A stretch of 5,446 nucleotides of DNA from positions 1 through 5,446 of the forward strand of contig JAQULX010000222.1 of assembly GCA_028718465.1 (NCBI GenBank). The letters run 5' to 3'. The position numbers and the translations under genes were made by a program. Shown in pieces: positions 1-5,394 of this stretch. Below the pieces are notes generated by a model, which had not been told where the DNA came from, made no database searches, and was given only the letters and a program-made list of their open reading frames with translations. This DNA is from Dehalococcoidales bacterium (GTDB lineage: Bacteria; Chloroflexota; Dehalococcoidia; Dehalococcoidales; UBA3254). The number at the start of each line of letters is the position of its first letter. Positions within the stretch are counted from its first letter, which is position 1.

Positions 1-662
1 GCCCCGCCGGGGTGGTGATCATCAATGAGACCATCCTGCCCTTCACTGAAGGCGAAGTCTCCGAAAGGATCACCGTCCAGGTACAGGACAGCCAGGGCGT
101 TCCGCTCAAAGTGACCGCTACCCTGGCAGTCAGCCTGACCTCTACTCCCGGTTCTACCGGCCGGTTTGCCCTTAATGCCAGCGGTCTGCCGCTGGTCGAT
201 TCCGTCACCATTCTGCCCGGAACCAGTTCCGCCGGCTTCTACTACACCAACAGCGCCGCCGGAGACTATACCATTACCGCCGCCTCGGACGGGCTGACAG
301 CAGACTCAAAGGATGTGACCGTCAATACTAAACCGGCCCCGGCGGACCGGATTGCGGTCATAACCGGCGATGAGATAACCGTCAAGATAGGGACGGTATC
401 GGGCAGAATCACCATCCAGCTTCAGAGAGATGGAACGCCTATCAAAGTGAAAACTCCTGCCCTGATTACCCTGTCCGTCGATGCCGGCAGTTTCAGCAAG
501 AACGGCAACGGGCTGCCGGTGATCAGCAGTGTCACCGTTCTGCCCGGCACCAGCACTGCCAGCTTCTACTACAAGGCCCCGAATGCGGCCGGCGAACAGA
601 CCATCACGGTTTCCGGAGATGGATTCGAATCGGCTGCCATTACAGTTACAGTAATCGAGTAA
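1..662 (+). CDS. Ig-like repeat surface/secreted protein, C-terminal part (5'-partial)
   Basis: The frame is open to the window edge (first whole codon at base 3), so the GTG at 12 is probably internal and the gene begins upstream. It ends with TAA at 660-662. About 219 residues are visible, forming two homologous units of about 110 residues. Both carry the same ordered motifs: RIT(V/I)Q near the start, a P-x-KV segment, GLP, then SVT(I/V)LPGTS-x-A-x-FYY, and an AG-x-x-TIT strand followed by DG. The alternating hydrophobic/polar pattern, rich in Thr, Ser, Val and Gly with no Cys, fits bacterial Ig-like or invasin/adhesin-type beta-sandwich repeats. A role in adhesion or the cell envelope is inferred from architecture only. 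No sorting motif, membrane anchor or dockerin is seen at the C terminus, which ends right after the last strand (VTVIE). A signal peptide, if present, lies outside the window. I am confident it is coding and unsure of its function. Confidence 0.85.
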   Translation, partial: PAGVVIINETILPFTEGEVSERITVQVQDSQGVPLKVTATLAVSLTSTPGSTGRFALNASGLPLVDSVTILPGTSSAGFYYTNSAAGDYTITAASDGLTADSKDVTVNTKPAPADRIAVITGDEITVKIGTVSGRITIQLQRDGTPIKVKTPALITLSVDAGSFSKNGNGLPVISSVTVLPGTSTASFYYKAPNAAGEQTITVSGDGFESAAITVTVIE

Positions 663-674
663 TACTCCCCGCCG

Positions 675-714
675 CACGGGGGTGGGCGGACGACAACGTC
701 CGCCCACCCCCGTG
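675..714. terminator. Perfect 18-bp hairpin after the Ig-repeat gene
   Basis: The arm CACGGGGGTGGGCGGACG (675-692) pairs perfectly with 697-714 around the loop ACAA. It begins 12 bases after the stop codon of the Ig-repeat gene, the usual place for a terminator. It lacks a T-run on either side (GCAAAT follows on +), so it is not a classical intrinsic terminator. It could act as a bidirectional transcript end or 3' stabiliser between this gene and the convergent arylsulfotransferase gene, or be one copy of a dispersed palindromic repeat. The structure is certain; the role is inferred. Confidence 0.6.
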
Positions 715-855
715 GCAAATACCGATGATAGTGAAGTTGATAATGATACCCTGGTAGTGACGGTAGACAGGAGAGGTACCAGCCCGGTTTATAGTGGAGA
801 TTCGTATTTATTGAATGATCTGGATAGTTTCGGATGTCCGGTCATCCCGTGGCAA

Positions 856-873
856 TTGCGTTCTTAACGCCAA
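856..873 (-). terminator. Weak hairpin downstream of the sulfotransferase gene
   Basis: GCGTT (858-862) pairs with AACGC (866-870) around a 3-base loop. Two more A-T pairs form if C871 bulges out. On the minus strand it lies about 25 bases past the TGA stop of the sulfotransferase gene. It has no T-run and the stem is short, so it is at best a weak transcript end. The rest of 715-897 holds nothing I can assign. Confidence 0.2.
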
Positions 874-897
874 CCGACCGCCAGGCAAGCCGGTAAT

Positions 898-2448
898 TCA
901 ATTAGAGCCTCTAATTTCCCCGTTGATGCTGTCCAGCGGAATAGCCCTGTACTGGATGGTTTTTCCCACAGAGCTTATCTTGATAACTGCCACTGCATTA
1001 CCCTCCGGGTCAGACTCTACCAGCGTAAAAACATCCGGGTCGTTTACATCGTCGTACCCGAAGTCTACTATCGTATTACCGTTATCCAGCCGGTATACAC
1101 TGCATACTGCGCCGGCAAAAAGATCGGGCGTATGACGGTACTCCCACACTTTCCTGGCTTCCATAGTGTCGAAGTTAAGCTCCAGTTCCAGTCCCCGGGA
1201 GTATTGCCCGCCTTCTGATTCAGGCCTGAAGTTGCCGTTATCGAAAAGCAGGATATTCCCATTGGGCAGCGCTTTGGCGGTGTGCTGATGGTAGAACCTG
1301 TCAGATGGATTGGGGAAGGTAAAGTCGCTCTCTGGCCCACCAAGCCGCCAGGCAATACCGGAGAAGTCCGGTTTGATTGCACTAACCTGGTTCAAATGCC
1401 GGTGTGATACCAGAATATTACCATCGGCAGTAACATCCAGGGAGTTGCTGTGGGTCCAGTCCTCTGCCTGTCCTTCATACTCGTTATCACAGCCCCTCCA
1501 AAAAAAACCTCCGGTTGTGTCAGAGAATTCAGTGCGCTCTCCGGCCGGATCCATGATATCAAAAAAGCTTACAAGGCGGGTTACCCTTCCCGCATCAATA
1601 TCCCACTCTTCTATGGTATCCCCTGTTTTCAAGCGATCCTCTCCATTGATATTAACCGTACGGATTTCGCTTCCCAAAGTCCACACCTTGTTGTCCGGCC
1701 GCAAAAATACCTCGTGATGCCATCGTCCATGCGGTTCGCATGTCGTTCCATCGCCCATTATATCCCTGACAGAGTTCAATAACTCGCCATCAGGCGCAAT
1801 TTTATTCATTGCCCAACCTTCAACATCACCAAGTTCGTTAAAGACCAGGTTGTAATCTTCATCCTGGGCCATGGTGAAGACCCGGCGGTCATGTTCAAAG
1901 TACCATACCACCTCGGCATCCTGATCAATAGCCACAATGCCTGTAAAATCGTCATCATTAAAGTCCAGCAGGGTAAGGTCATTAGTGGGCTTTCCCTGAA
2001 CAAGGTCAAATCTGGCATCCCGCAGTCCTTCGGGCAGAGGTCCGGTTTGGAAGGTTCCCTGGTGCTGAAGTACCGGAGATGTACCATCAAGTTGCCGCAG
2101 GAATACCTTGAAATGATAATCGGTTTCCGCCCGCAGCCGCATGATCTGAATTGAGAAGTTGCCGCCTTCGGCAGGAGACGGCCCAGTGATGAAAGATGCG
2201 CCGCCCTGGCTCCAATACTCCACCATTACCTCGCCAGGAGCCTCGACAGAGCCTTCGATACGGGCAATCAGGCTGTTTTCACGATCTACAGTGGCTGTCA
2301 CGTCAGGCAGATAAGTGGGCAGGGGTGTTTGTGCAATTGCATTACCGGGTATCGCTGTCAGGATTGAGAAGCCTGCCACAAGTATGATTAATATTTTTGA
2401 TATAACCAGCATGAACAGACGTTTCCTGCTAAACTTATATGGTTTCAT
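898..2448 (-). CDS. Exported aryl-sulfate sulfotransferase (ASST family)
   Basis: Enzymes of this family move a sulfate group from one phenolic sulfate ester to another phenol without PAPS, through a sulfo-histidine intermediate. The 516-residue protein has a basic start (KPYKFSRKR), a hydrophobic segment at about 12-33 and a likely Sec cleavage after NAIAQ near 40. A beta-rich Ig/FN3-like domain follows at about 48-136. The beta-propeller-type catalytic domain spans about 145-505, with DGNIL/PNGNIL/DNGNTI blade repeats. Family motifs are present: WHHEV (His244/245), DWTHSNS (His333), SHRH (Arg350, His351), WRLGG and FYHQHTA (His387/389), then LFDNGN. By motif comparison with E. coli AssT these match its active-site His and Arg residues. 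Cys237, Cys320 and Cys449 could allow one disulfide. No lipobox or Tat motif is seen. The ATG at 2448 is preceded by AAAGGA (2457-2462) with 8-base spacing, supporting this start. No sulfatase, dsb-like or transporter gene adjoins it, so the substrate is unknown. Confidence 0.9.
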   Translation of the reverse strand: MKPYKFSRKRLFMLVISKILIILVAGFSILTAIPGNAIAQTPLPTYLPDVTATVDRENSLIARIEGSVEAPGEVMVEYWSQGGASFITGPSPAEGGNFSIQIMRLRAETDYHFKVFLRQLDGTSPVLQHQGTFQTGPLPEGLRDARFDLVQGKPTNDLTLLDFNDDDFTGIVAIDQDAEVVWYFEHDRRVFTMAQDEDYNLVFNELGDVEGWAMNKIAPDGELLNSVRDIMGDGTTCEPHGRWHHEVFLRPDNKVWTLGSEIRTVNINGEDRLKTGDTIEEWDIDAGRVTRLVSFFDIMDPAGERTEFSDTTGGFFWRGCDNEYEGQAEDWTHSNSLDVTADGNILVSHRHLNQVSAIKPDFSGIAWRLGGPESDFTFPNPSDRFYHQHTAKALPNGNILLFDNGNFRPESEGGQYSRGLELELNFDTMEARKVWEYRHTPDLFAGAVCSVYRLDNGNTIVDFGYDDVNDPDVFTLVESDPEGNAVAVIKISSVGKTIQYRAIPLDSINGEIRGSN

Positions 2449-2874
2449 TTGAATAATCCTTTATGCACCTTTCCTGAATATTGCCCGAAGCCGGCACCAG
2501 CATTTTCATTCTATTTCTTCACTTCTTTTATTCAATCCATGGTTATACATATCCATCTTGCATAATTTGTTGGGTTTGATTTCAATTTGTACCAAGAATT
2601 ATGAGAGATTGGACTAATGCCAAATACGACATTACTGTCAATAGCAACAATTGAATTTTAAATATTCCCGCCTAAAAGCTAACCCTCCGGTGTTGTTGCG
2701 CTATGAAATCCATGCACATCCGGAGGGCTGCTCCTGTTTCCATCTTCTTTTTTACTTTTTGGTAAAGCCGTTCCCGCATTGAAAATACATACAGGACTTT
2801 GGCTTCACTATTTTATGCCGCCGGATTTATATCTATTCCTCATGAAAACAATAACTGTATTTGCATCCCATCAG
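2449..2874. other. Intergenic region between two minus-strand genes
   Basis: This 426-base AT-rich gap lies between the end of the PF05552-type gene and the start of the sulfotransferase gene, so it should hold the sulfotransferase promoter. A minus-strand TTGACA at 2641-2636 is the only good -35 match I see, but no convincing -10 box lies 16-18 bases beyond it (best are CATTAG or ATTAGT). The long-loop hairpin at 2683-2727 is listed separately. Stop codons occur in all frames and I see no small gene with a ribosome site. Confidence 0.5.
2683..2727. terminator. 8-bp GC-rich stem with a long loop; possible terminator
   Basis: CCCTCCGG (2683-2690) is the exact complement of CCGGAGGG (2720-2727). 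Three more pairs (TGT 2691-2693 with ACA 2716-2718) form if T2719 bulges out. The remaining loop is about 22 bases. On the + strand it is followed by a T-rich stretch (about 2735-2759). On the minus strand it is followed by TTAGCTTTTAGG and lies about 150 bases past the stop of the PF05552-type gene. It may end that transcript, but the distance and weak U-run on that strand make this uncertain. Confidence 0.3.
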
Positions 2875-3837
2875 CTACGGATTGTTTTGTTCGCCAGTCT
2901 GGTTGCTGCCAGTCTGATTGCTGTTGGGGCCTTTAGTTTTGGTCCAGCGTTCCACAAGCTGACCAGCAGCCTTGCGACCACCCAGACCAAAAGCAATGGC
3001 AGCGGCCACCGCAATAGCTCCCAGCATCAGACCAAAGGCCAGCAAAATAATATCATTGGCAAATCCCATAGCACGTAATCCGATCGCGACGGCCAGGATA
3101 ATAATGAATACTCTAACCAGTGCAGCCGTGGTTGAAGACCGGCCGCCTGATTGAAGTATGCGTGCTATCATATTAGCGACGAAGATACCAACAGCGATAA
3201 TTATTACGCCGAAAATAACCTGAGCCAGGAAAGTGGTAAGACCGGCAATTAATTCATTCAAAACAGTAAAGCCGAGTATATCGGCGGCCATGACTATCGC
3301 CAGAAGCATAATGGCCACCATAATGATATAGCCGACGATGCTGGAAGGTGAGCCGGCCCCTTCACTAACATTCTGGGCCAGCCCCAGTTTAACCGGGACC
3401 TCATTAAAGCGGATGCGTGTCAGGAGACCGGTTATCCAGCGGGCTGCCAGACGGGCCACTAAATAGAAGACAACGAGTATAATTACCGCGGCCAGAATAT
3501 TGGGAATAGCCGCAAATATCTTGACAAACAACTCCTGGATTGAGGTCAGAACTCCCTGTAAGCCCAGTATCTGGAGTATGGCCAGAATAAACAATATCCA
3601 GACTATCCAGAAAACAGCCGTACCCGTACCGTTAGCTATTGGATATTGACCTTCCTTGCCCATCCTTCGATCAATTCCCGTGGCTTTAACCAGCCTGCGG
3701 GCCAGATTACGGAATACTTTAGCGAAAATCCAGGCCAGGAGTAACAGAAGCAGGGCTGCCAATACCTTGGGCAGGTACGTTAAAATTGAAGTGAAGAAAT
3801 CTCTTAAAGGATCAATGAATAATTCATTCCAGTTCAT
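2875..3837 (-). CDS. 'Conserved TM helix' membrane protein, small mechanosensitive-channel type (PF05552-like)
   Basis: This 320-residue polytopic protein has about seven hydrophobic segments (roughly 19-40, 72-93, 108-130, 164-188, 204-226, 240-257, 262-284). Three share a pattern of P/Q followed by an aliphatic helix ending in (V/A)ARxxAR-like basic residues (about 22-50, 111-140, 205-228). This is the repeat logic of the 'conserved TM helix' family annotated next to MscS channels. The last helix, Gly/Ala-rich and ending FGLGGRKAAGQ, resembles the pore-lining region of that group. The cytoplasmic beta domain of true MscS is absent. A role in ion or osmotic flux is therefore family inference. 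The C-terminal tail is polar, with SNQTG twice in tandem (307-316) and NNP at the end. The ATG at 3837 has a very strong AAAGGAGG (3846-3853) 8 bases upstream, so the start is secure. It stands alone, with a long leader to about 4248. Confidence 0.82.
   Translation of the reverse strand: MNWNELFIDPLRDFFTSILTYLPKVLAALLLLLLAWIFAKVFRNLARRLVKATGIDRRMGKEGQYPIANGTGTAVFWIVWILFILAILQILGLQGVLTSIQELFVKIFAAIPNILAAVIILVVFYLVARLAARWITGLLTRIRFNEVPVKLGLAQNVSEGAGSPSSIVGYIIMVAIMLLAIVMAADILGFTVLNELIAGLTTFLAQVIFGVIIIAVGIFVANMIARILQSGGRSSTTAALVRVFIIILAVAIGLRAMGFANDIILLAFGLMLGAIAVAAAIAFGLGGRKAAGQLVERWTKTKGPNSNQTGSNQTGEQNNP
2893..2922 (-). repeat. Two tandem 15-bp repeats at the 3' end of the PF05552-type gene
   Basis: GCCAGTCTGGTTGCT (2893-2907, + strand) is followed directly by GCCAGTCTGATTGCT (2908-2922), with one mismatch. 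Read on the minus strand they encode SNQTG twice. Being 15 bases long, copy-number changes keep the frame, so tail length can vary between strains. Confidence 0.85.
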
Positions 3838-3945
3838 TTAGTCAGCCTCCTTTTGATTAGTTTCCGGATATCCATTTCTTGAAAATTTAGATCTATCTGA
3901 GGAATAGAATCTAAACTAACTCTAAGGCCGGGTATCGTATCTTTA

Positions 3946-3963
3946 TTACATCGATCACCTCCT
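3946..3963 (-). other. Near-ideal ribosome site followed by ATG-TAA (start-stop ORF)
   Basis: On the minus strand AGGAGGTGATC (3963-3953) matches, over 11 bases, the exact complement of the usual bacterial 16S 3' end (GATCACCTCCT). One base later comes ATG (3951-3949) followed at once by TAA (3948-3946), then a second in-frame TAA. GGAGG-to-ATG spacing is 6 bases, which is ideal. The site lies in the presumed leader of the PF05552-type gene, 108 bases before its start. It may load ribosomes that terminate at once, or be the start of a lost gene. The pattern is certain; the function is inferred. Confidence 0.5.
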
Positions 3964-4041
3964 CTTCGCATACTAACAAAATTAATATTCTGCTAAGGCA
4001 GGTTTCTGTAATCTATGAGTAAAAATCTTTTGGGCGGAAAA

Positions 4042-4062
4042 TGGTTTAAGGCAAGTAAACCA
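4042..4062 (-). terminator. 7-bp hairpin in the leader of the PF05552-type gene
   Basis: TGGTTTA (4042-4048) pairs with TAAACCA (4056-4062) around a 7-base loop. On the minus strand it is followed by TTTT and then CCGCCC. The stem is AT-rich and the T-run short, so it would be a weak intrinsic terminator or a simple leader hairpin. Confidence 0.25.
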
Positions 4063-4173
4063 AAGACCATAATTAGATTATACTCGGAAAACACAATCCC
4101 GGTATTAACTTTGAAATAATCCCTGAATTGTATTAACTCCGCATATCAGGCAGATGTAAAGATTGAAAAACCG

Positions 4174-4248
4174 AAAATAAAAACCCCATTCCGAGGCACG
4201 GGCCTCCTATTACCATTATAGGCTTACTTTAGTGGCTTTGTTTTTATT
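4174..4248 (-). promoter_or_regulatory. Structured leader or short RNA with competing stems and a U-tract
   Basis: Just downstream of the minus promoter the transcript can form CCTAT/ATAGG (4222-4218 with 4210-4206, 7-base loop), then GAGGC/GCCTC (4206-4202 with 4197-4193, loop CCGU). An alternative stem CCCGU/AUGGG (4202-4198 with 4189-4185, one G-U pair) cannot coexist with GAGGC/GCCTC. It is followed after one G by UUUUUAUUUU (4183-4174). That is the layout of a small attenuator, or of a roughly 75-base RNA with its own terminator. I do not recognise a known riboswitch family. The pairings are read directly; regulation is inferred. Confidence 0.35.
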
Positions 4249-4254
4249 AACTAT

Positions 4255-4282
4255 AGTATAGCCAGTTCAAATATAATGTCAA
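4255..4282 (-). promoter_or_regulatory. Strong sigma70-type promoter, minus strand
   Basis: The -35 box is a perfect TTGACA (4282-4277), followed by a 16-base spacer and a -10 box TATACT (4260-4255). A start site near 4248 is expected. It points to the PF05552-type gene, whose ATG is about 410 bases downstream, and directly into the structured element at 4174-4248. It is the best promoter match found in the window. Confidence 0.65.
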
Positions 4283-4414
4283 TGGTAGAATATATGGTGA
4301 GGCCAAGGTGTCAACAGGGATTCCTTATCAAACACTCTCACTTCAGGGGATAAACAAGATTATGTAATTCAACAGAATATCGCCGGCTACAGGCGCATAC
4401 TTTGAAACACAAGC

Positions 4415-4447
4415 GCTCTTTATATAAAATTTAGAATATTAAAGAGC
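4415..4447. repeat. 8-bp inverted repeat over a -35 region (operator-like)
   Basis: GCTCTTTA (4415-4422) and TAAAGAGC (4440-4447) are exact inverted copies separated by 17 AT-rich bases. The candidate -35 box TTAGAA (4431-4436) of the + promoter lies between the arms. The size and spacing fit a dimeric repressor operator, but an RNA hairpin is also possible. No regulator gene is in the window. Confidence 0.4.
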
Positions 4448-4459
4448 ATCGATTATAAT
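4431..4459 (+). promoter_or_regulatory. Candidate promoter of the Fe-S membrane gene
   Basis: TTAGAA (4431-4436, four of six matches to TTGACA) is followed by a 17-base spacer and a perfect TATAAT (4454-4459). The start would be near 4466, giving a leader of about 137 bases before the GTG at 4603 and placing the hairpin at 4464-4492 at the very 5' end of the RNA. Confidence 0.45.
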
Positions 4460-4463
4460 GGTG

Positions 4464-4492
4464 AAGGGCATCCGGTTTAAACAGATGCCCTT
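4464..4492 (+). repeat. Perfect 9-bp hairpin near the 5' end of the + transcript
   Basis: AAGGGCATC (4464-4472) pairs exactly with GATGCCCTT (4484-4492). The 11-base loop contains the palindrome GTTTAAAC. The following bases TTATGCTTC are not a T-run, so it is a poor intrinsic terminator. It may protect the 5' end of the transcript from the promoter at 4431-4459, or be a weak terminator of a gene since lost. Confidence 0.45.
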
Positions 4493-4602
4493 TATGCTTC
4501 AAATACGCCAAAATCTGTCCAAGTTGGATTAGTTATTCCAGATAATGTGGTCAAAGTCGAAAATGAGGCCAAAATCGCAAACCTGCTTGAGAAGGTGATT
4601 GA

Positions 4603-5394
4603 GTGGTTGTAAACAGAAAATGGGAATTGAGAATTTTAAAAACGATTCTATGGATATATATCATCCTTTGTCTGATAATTGCCGGCCTGAATTATGGTTA
4701 TGCCGCTCGAGCCAACCCCGAAACAGCCTCATCTATTACTGAATTCTGGCACTTTTATGAAAATTGGATAAAAACGTTCTTTATCATCATCTGCGGCTTT
4801 TTAACTCTCAGGATCATAGGGTCCAATCGTTCCACGATGAGGGAAAAGAACATCATTGGCTTTATAATAGCAGCATTAGCAGTTCATATCGCCGGTCCGA
4901 TACTCCTTAATAATAAAGAACTATATTTTTTCGCGATGCCGCTGCCGTGGACAACAACGCCTTTACAATTACTCTATCCTGAATCTTCCTTTTTCATCAC
5001 CCGCTTCCCTATCTGGGGCGCTGCGGGCATATCAGCCACACTCATATTTTATGTAGGTATAAGCGTTGTAGTTTTCGCAGGAACTTTTTTATCCGGCAGG
5101 CGCTGGCAATGCTCGACCTTATGCCTGTTTAACGGCTTTGCTGCGGAAGTGTTCGCACCGGCAATCCCCCTGGTGGGTAAAAGTAAAAAATTGACACCAA
5201 AATCTATTGGATTTTTTTCGATATTAAAATGGTTGTTTTTATCACTGGCTTTATTCTTCACAGTGTGGTGGATACTCTTGTTATCAGGCGTGCCTTTAGC
5301 CAGTGATTTTCAATTAATCACTCATGTTACGGCTATAGTAAGGTTTTGGAATTTATGTAATTCAGCCAGGCTGGCTTTTAAAGCCTGCAAATAA
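4603..5394 (+). CDS. NosR/NapH-like polytopic membrane protein with a single C-x3-C motif, possibly truncated
   Basis: This 263-residue integral membrane protein has about five hydrophobic segments (roughly 11-31, 57-73, 84-101, 143-163, 205-229). After the fourth comes SGRRWQCSTLCLFNGFAAEVF (Cys170, Cys174). It aligns by eye with the G-(K/R)-R-W-x-C-x3-CP-x-G-x3-E element of NosR/NirI/NapH-type membrane proteins with 4Fe-4S centres, which pass electrons across or along the membrane. The usual Pro after the second Cys is Leu175, and the further Cys-rich motifs expected downstream are absent. Translation stops at TAA 5392-5394 after an ordinary-looking tail (Cys252, Cys262) encoded in palindromic DNA. 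An intact Fe-S site is therefore doubtful: it may be a shortened or degraded paralogue, or a specialised relative. The start is GTG at 4603, with AAGG at 4592-4595 seven bases upstream. No ATG lies nearby. No partner gene is visible. Confidence 0.65.
   Translation: MVVNRKWELRILKTILWIYIILCLIIAGLNYGYAARANPETASSITEFWHFYENWIKTFFIIICGFLTLRIIGSNRSTMREKNIIGFIIAALAVHIAGPILLNNKELYFFAMPLPWTTTPLQLLYPESSFFITRFPIWGAAGISATLIFYVGISVVVFAGTFLSGRRWQCSTLCLFNGFAAEVFAPAIPLVGKSKKLTPKSIGFFSILKWLFLSLALFFTVWWILLLSGVPLASDFQLITHVTAIVRFWNLCNSARLAFKACK

Larger units (their letters stand above)
3838..4602. other. 765-base control region between divergent genes
   Basis: This AT-rich gap separates the minus-strand PF05552-type gene from the + strand Fe-S membrane gene. 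It contains, left to right, a strong minus-strand ribosome site over a start-stop codon pair (3946-3963), a 7-bp hairpin (4042-4062), a structured leader (4174-4248) below a minus promoter (4255-4282), an inverted repeat over a + promoter (4415-4459), a 9-bp hairpin (4464-4492) and a coding-like remnant running to 4612. No RNA family was recognised. No ORF with a ribosome site was found apart from the two-codon one. Confidence 0.7.
4406..4612 (+). pseudogene. Coding-like remnant with an in-frame stop, no start codon
   Basis: In the frame ending with TAA at 4610-4612, the 43 codons from 4481 read like the end of a real soluble protein: a beta-like stretch SVQVGLVIPDN, then a charged amphipathic helix ending EAKIANLLEKVIEWL. 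There is no start codon before a GTG at 4547. An in-frame TAA (4478-4480) sits in the loop of the 9-bp hairpin. Upstream of that stop the same frame reads SIDYNGEGHPV back to a TGA at 4403-4405, again with no start. The end overlaps the next gene's GTG by 10 bases, and its codons include the AAGG ribosome site of that gene. I do not recognise the family. It may be a decayed gene end, once translationally coupled to the next gene, or a chance open stretch. Confidence 0.3.

Noticed and set aside
306..707. 133-residue minus-strand ORF opposite the Ig-repeat gene
   Set aside because: It overlaps a clear repeat-protein frame, runs into the perfect hairpin and reads as Arg/Gly-rich shadow sequence without motifs.
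682..867. 61-residue + ORF beginning inside the 18-bp hairpin
   Set aside because: Its start lies in the stem, no ribosome site is available, and the product shows no recognisable features.
2676..2730. Integron attC-like site, prompted by GCTAAC beside a long imperfect palindrome
   Set aside because: The core sites do not fit RYYYAAC and GTTRRRY, and no cassette or integrase is present.
2779..3078. 99-residue + ORF over the 3' end of the PF05552-type gene
   Set aside because: Most of it is antisense to a well supported membrane protein gene, and it has no convincing ribosome site.
3953..3963. Fragment of a 16S rRNA gene 3' end on the + strand (GATCACCTCCT)
   Set aside because: Only 11 bases match and nothing rRNA-like flanks them. 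It is better explained as a Shine-Dalgarno site on the minus strand.
4174..4248. c-di-GMP (GEMM) riboswitch, prompted by the ACAAAGCCACTAAAGTAAG stretch
   Set aside because: The GACGCAAAGC core and the tetraloop-receptor stem with GGTTACC-type pairing are missing, so the class cannot be claimed.
4276..4353. 25-codon + ORF starting in the minus promoter region
   Set aside because: No Shine-Dalgarno sequence and no protein-like pattern; its ATG falls in the -35 box of the opposite promoter.
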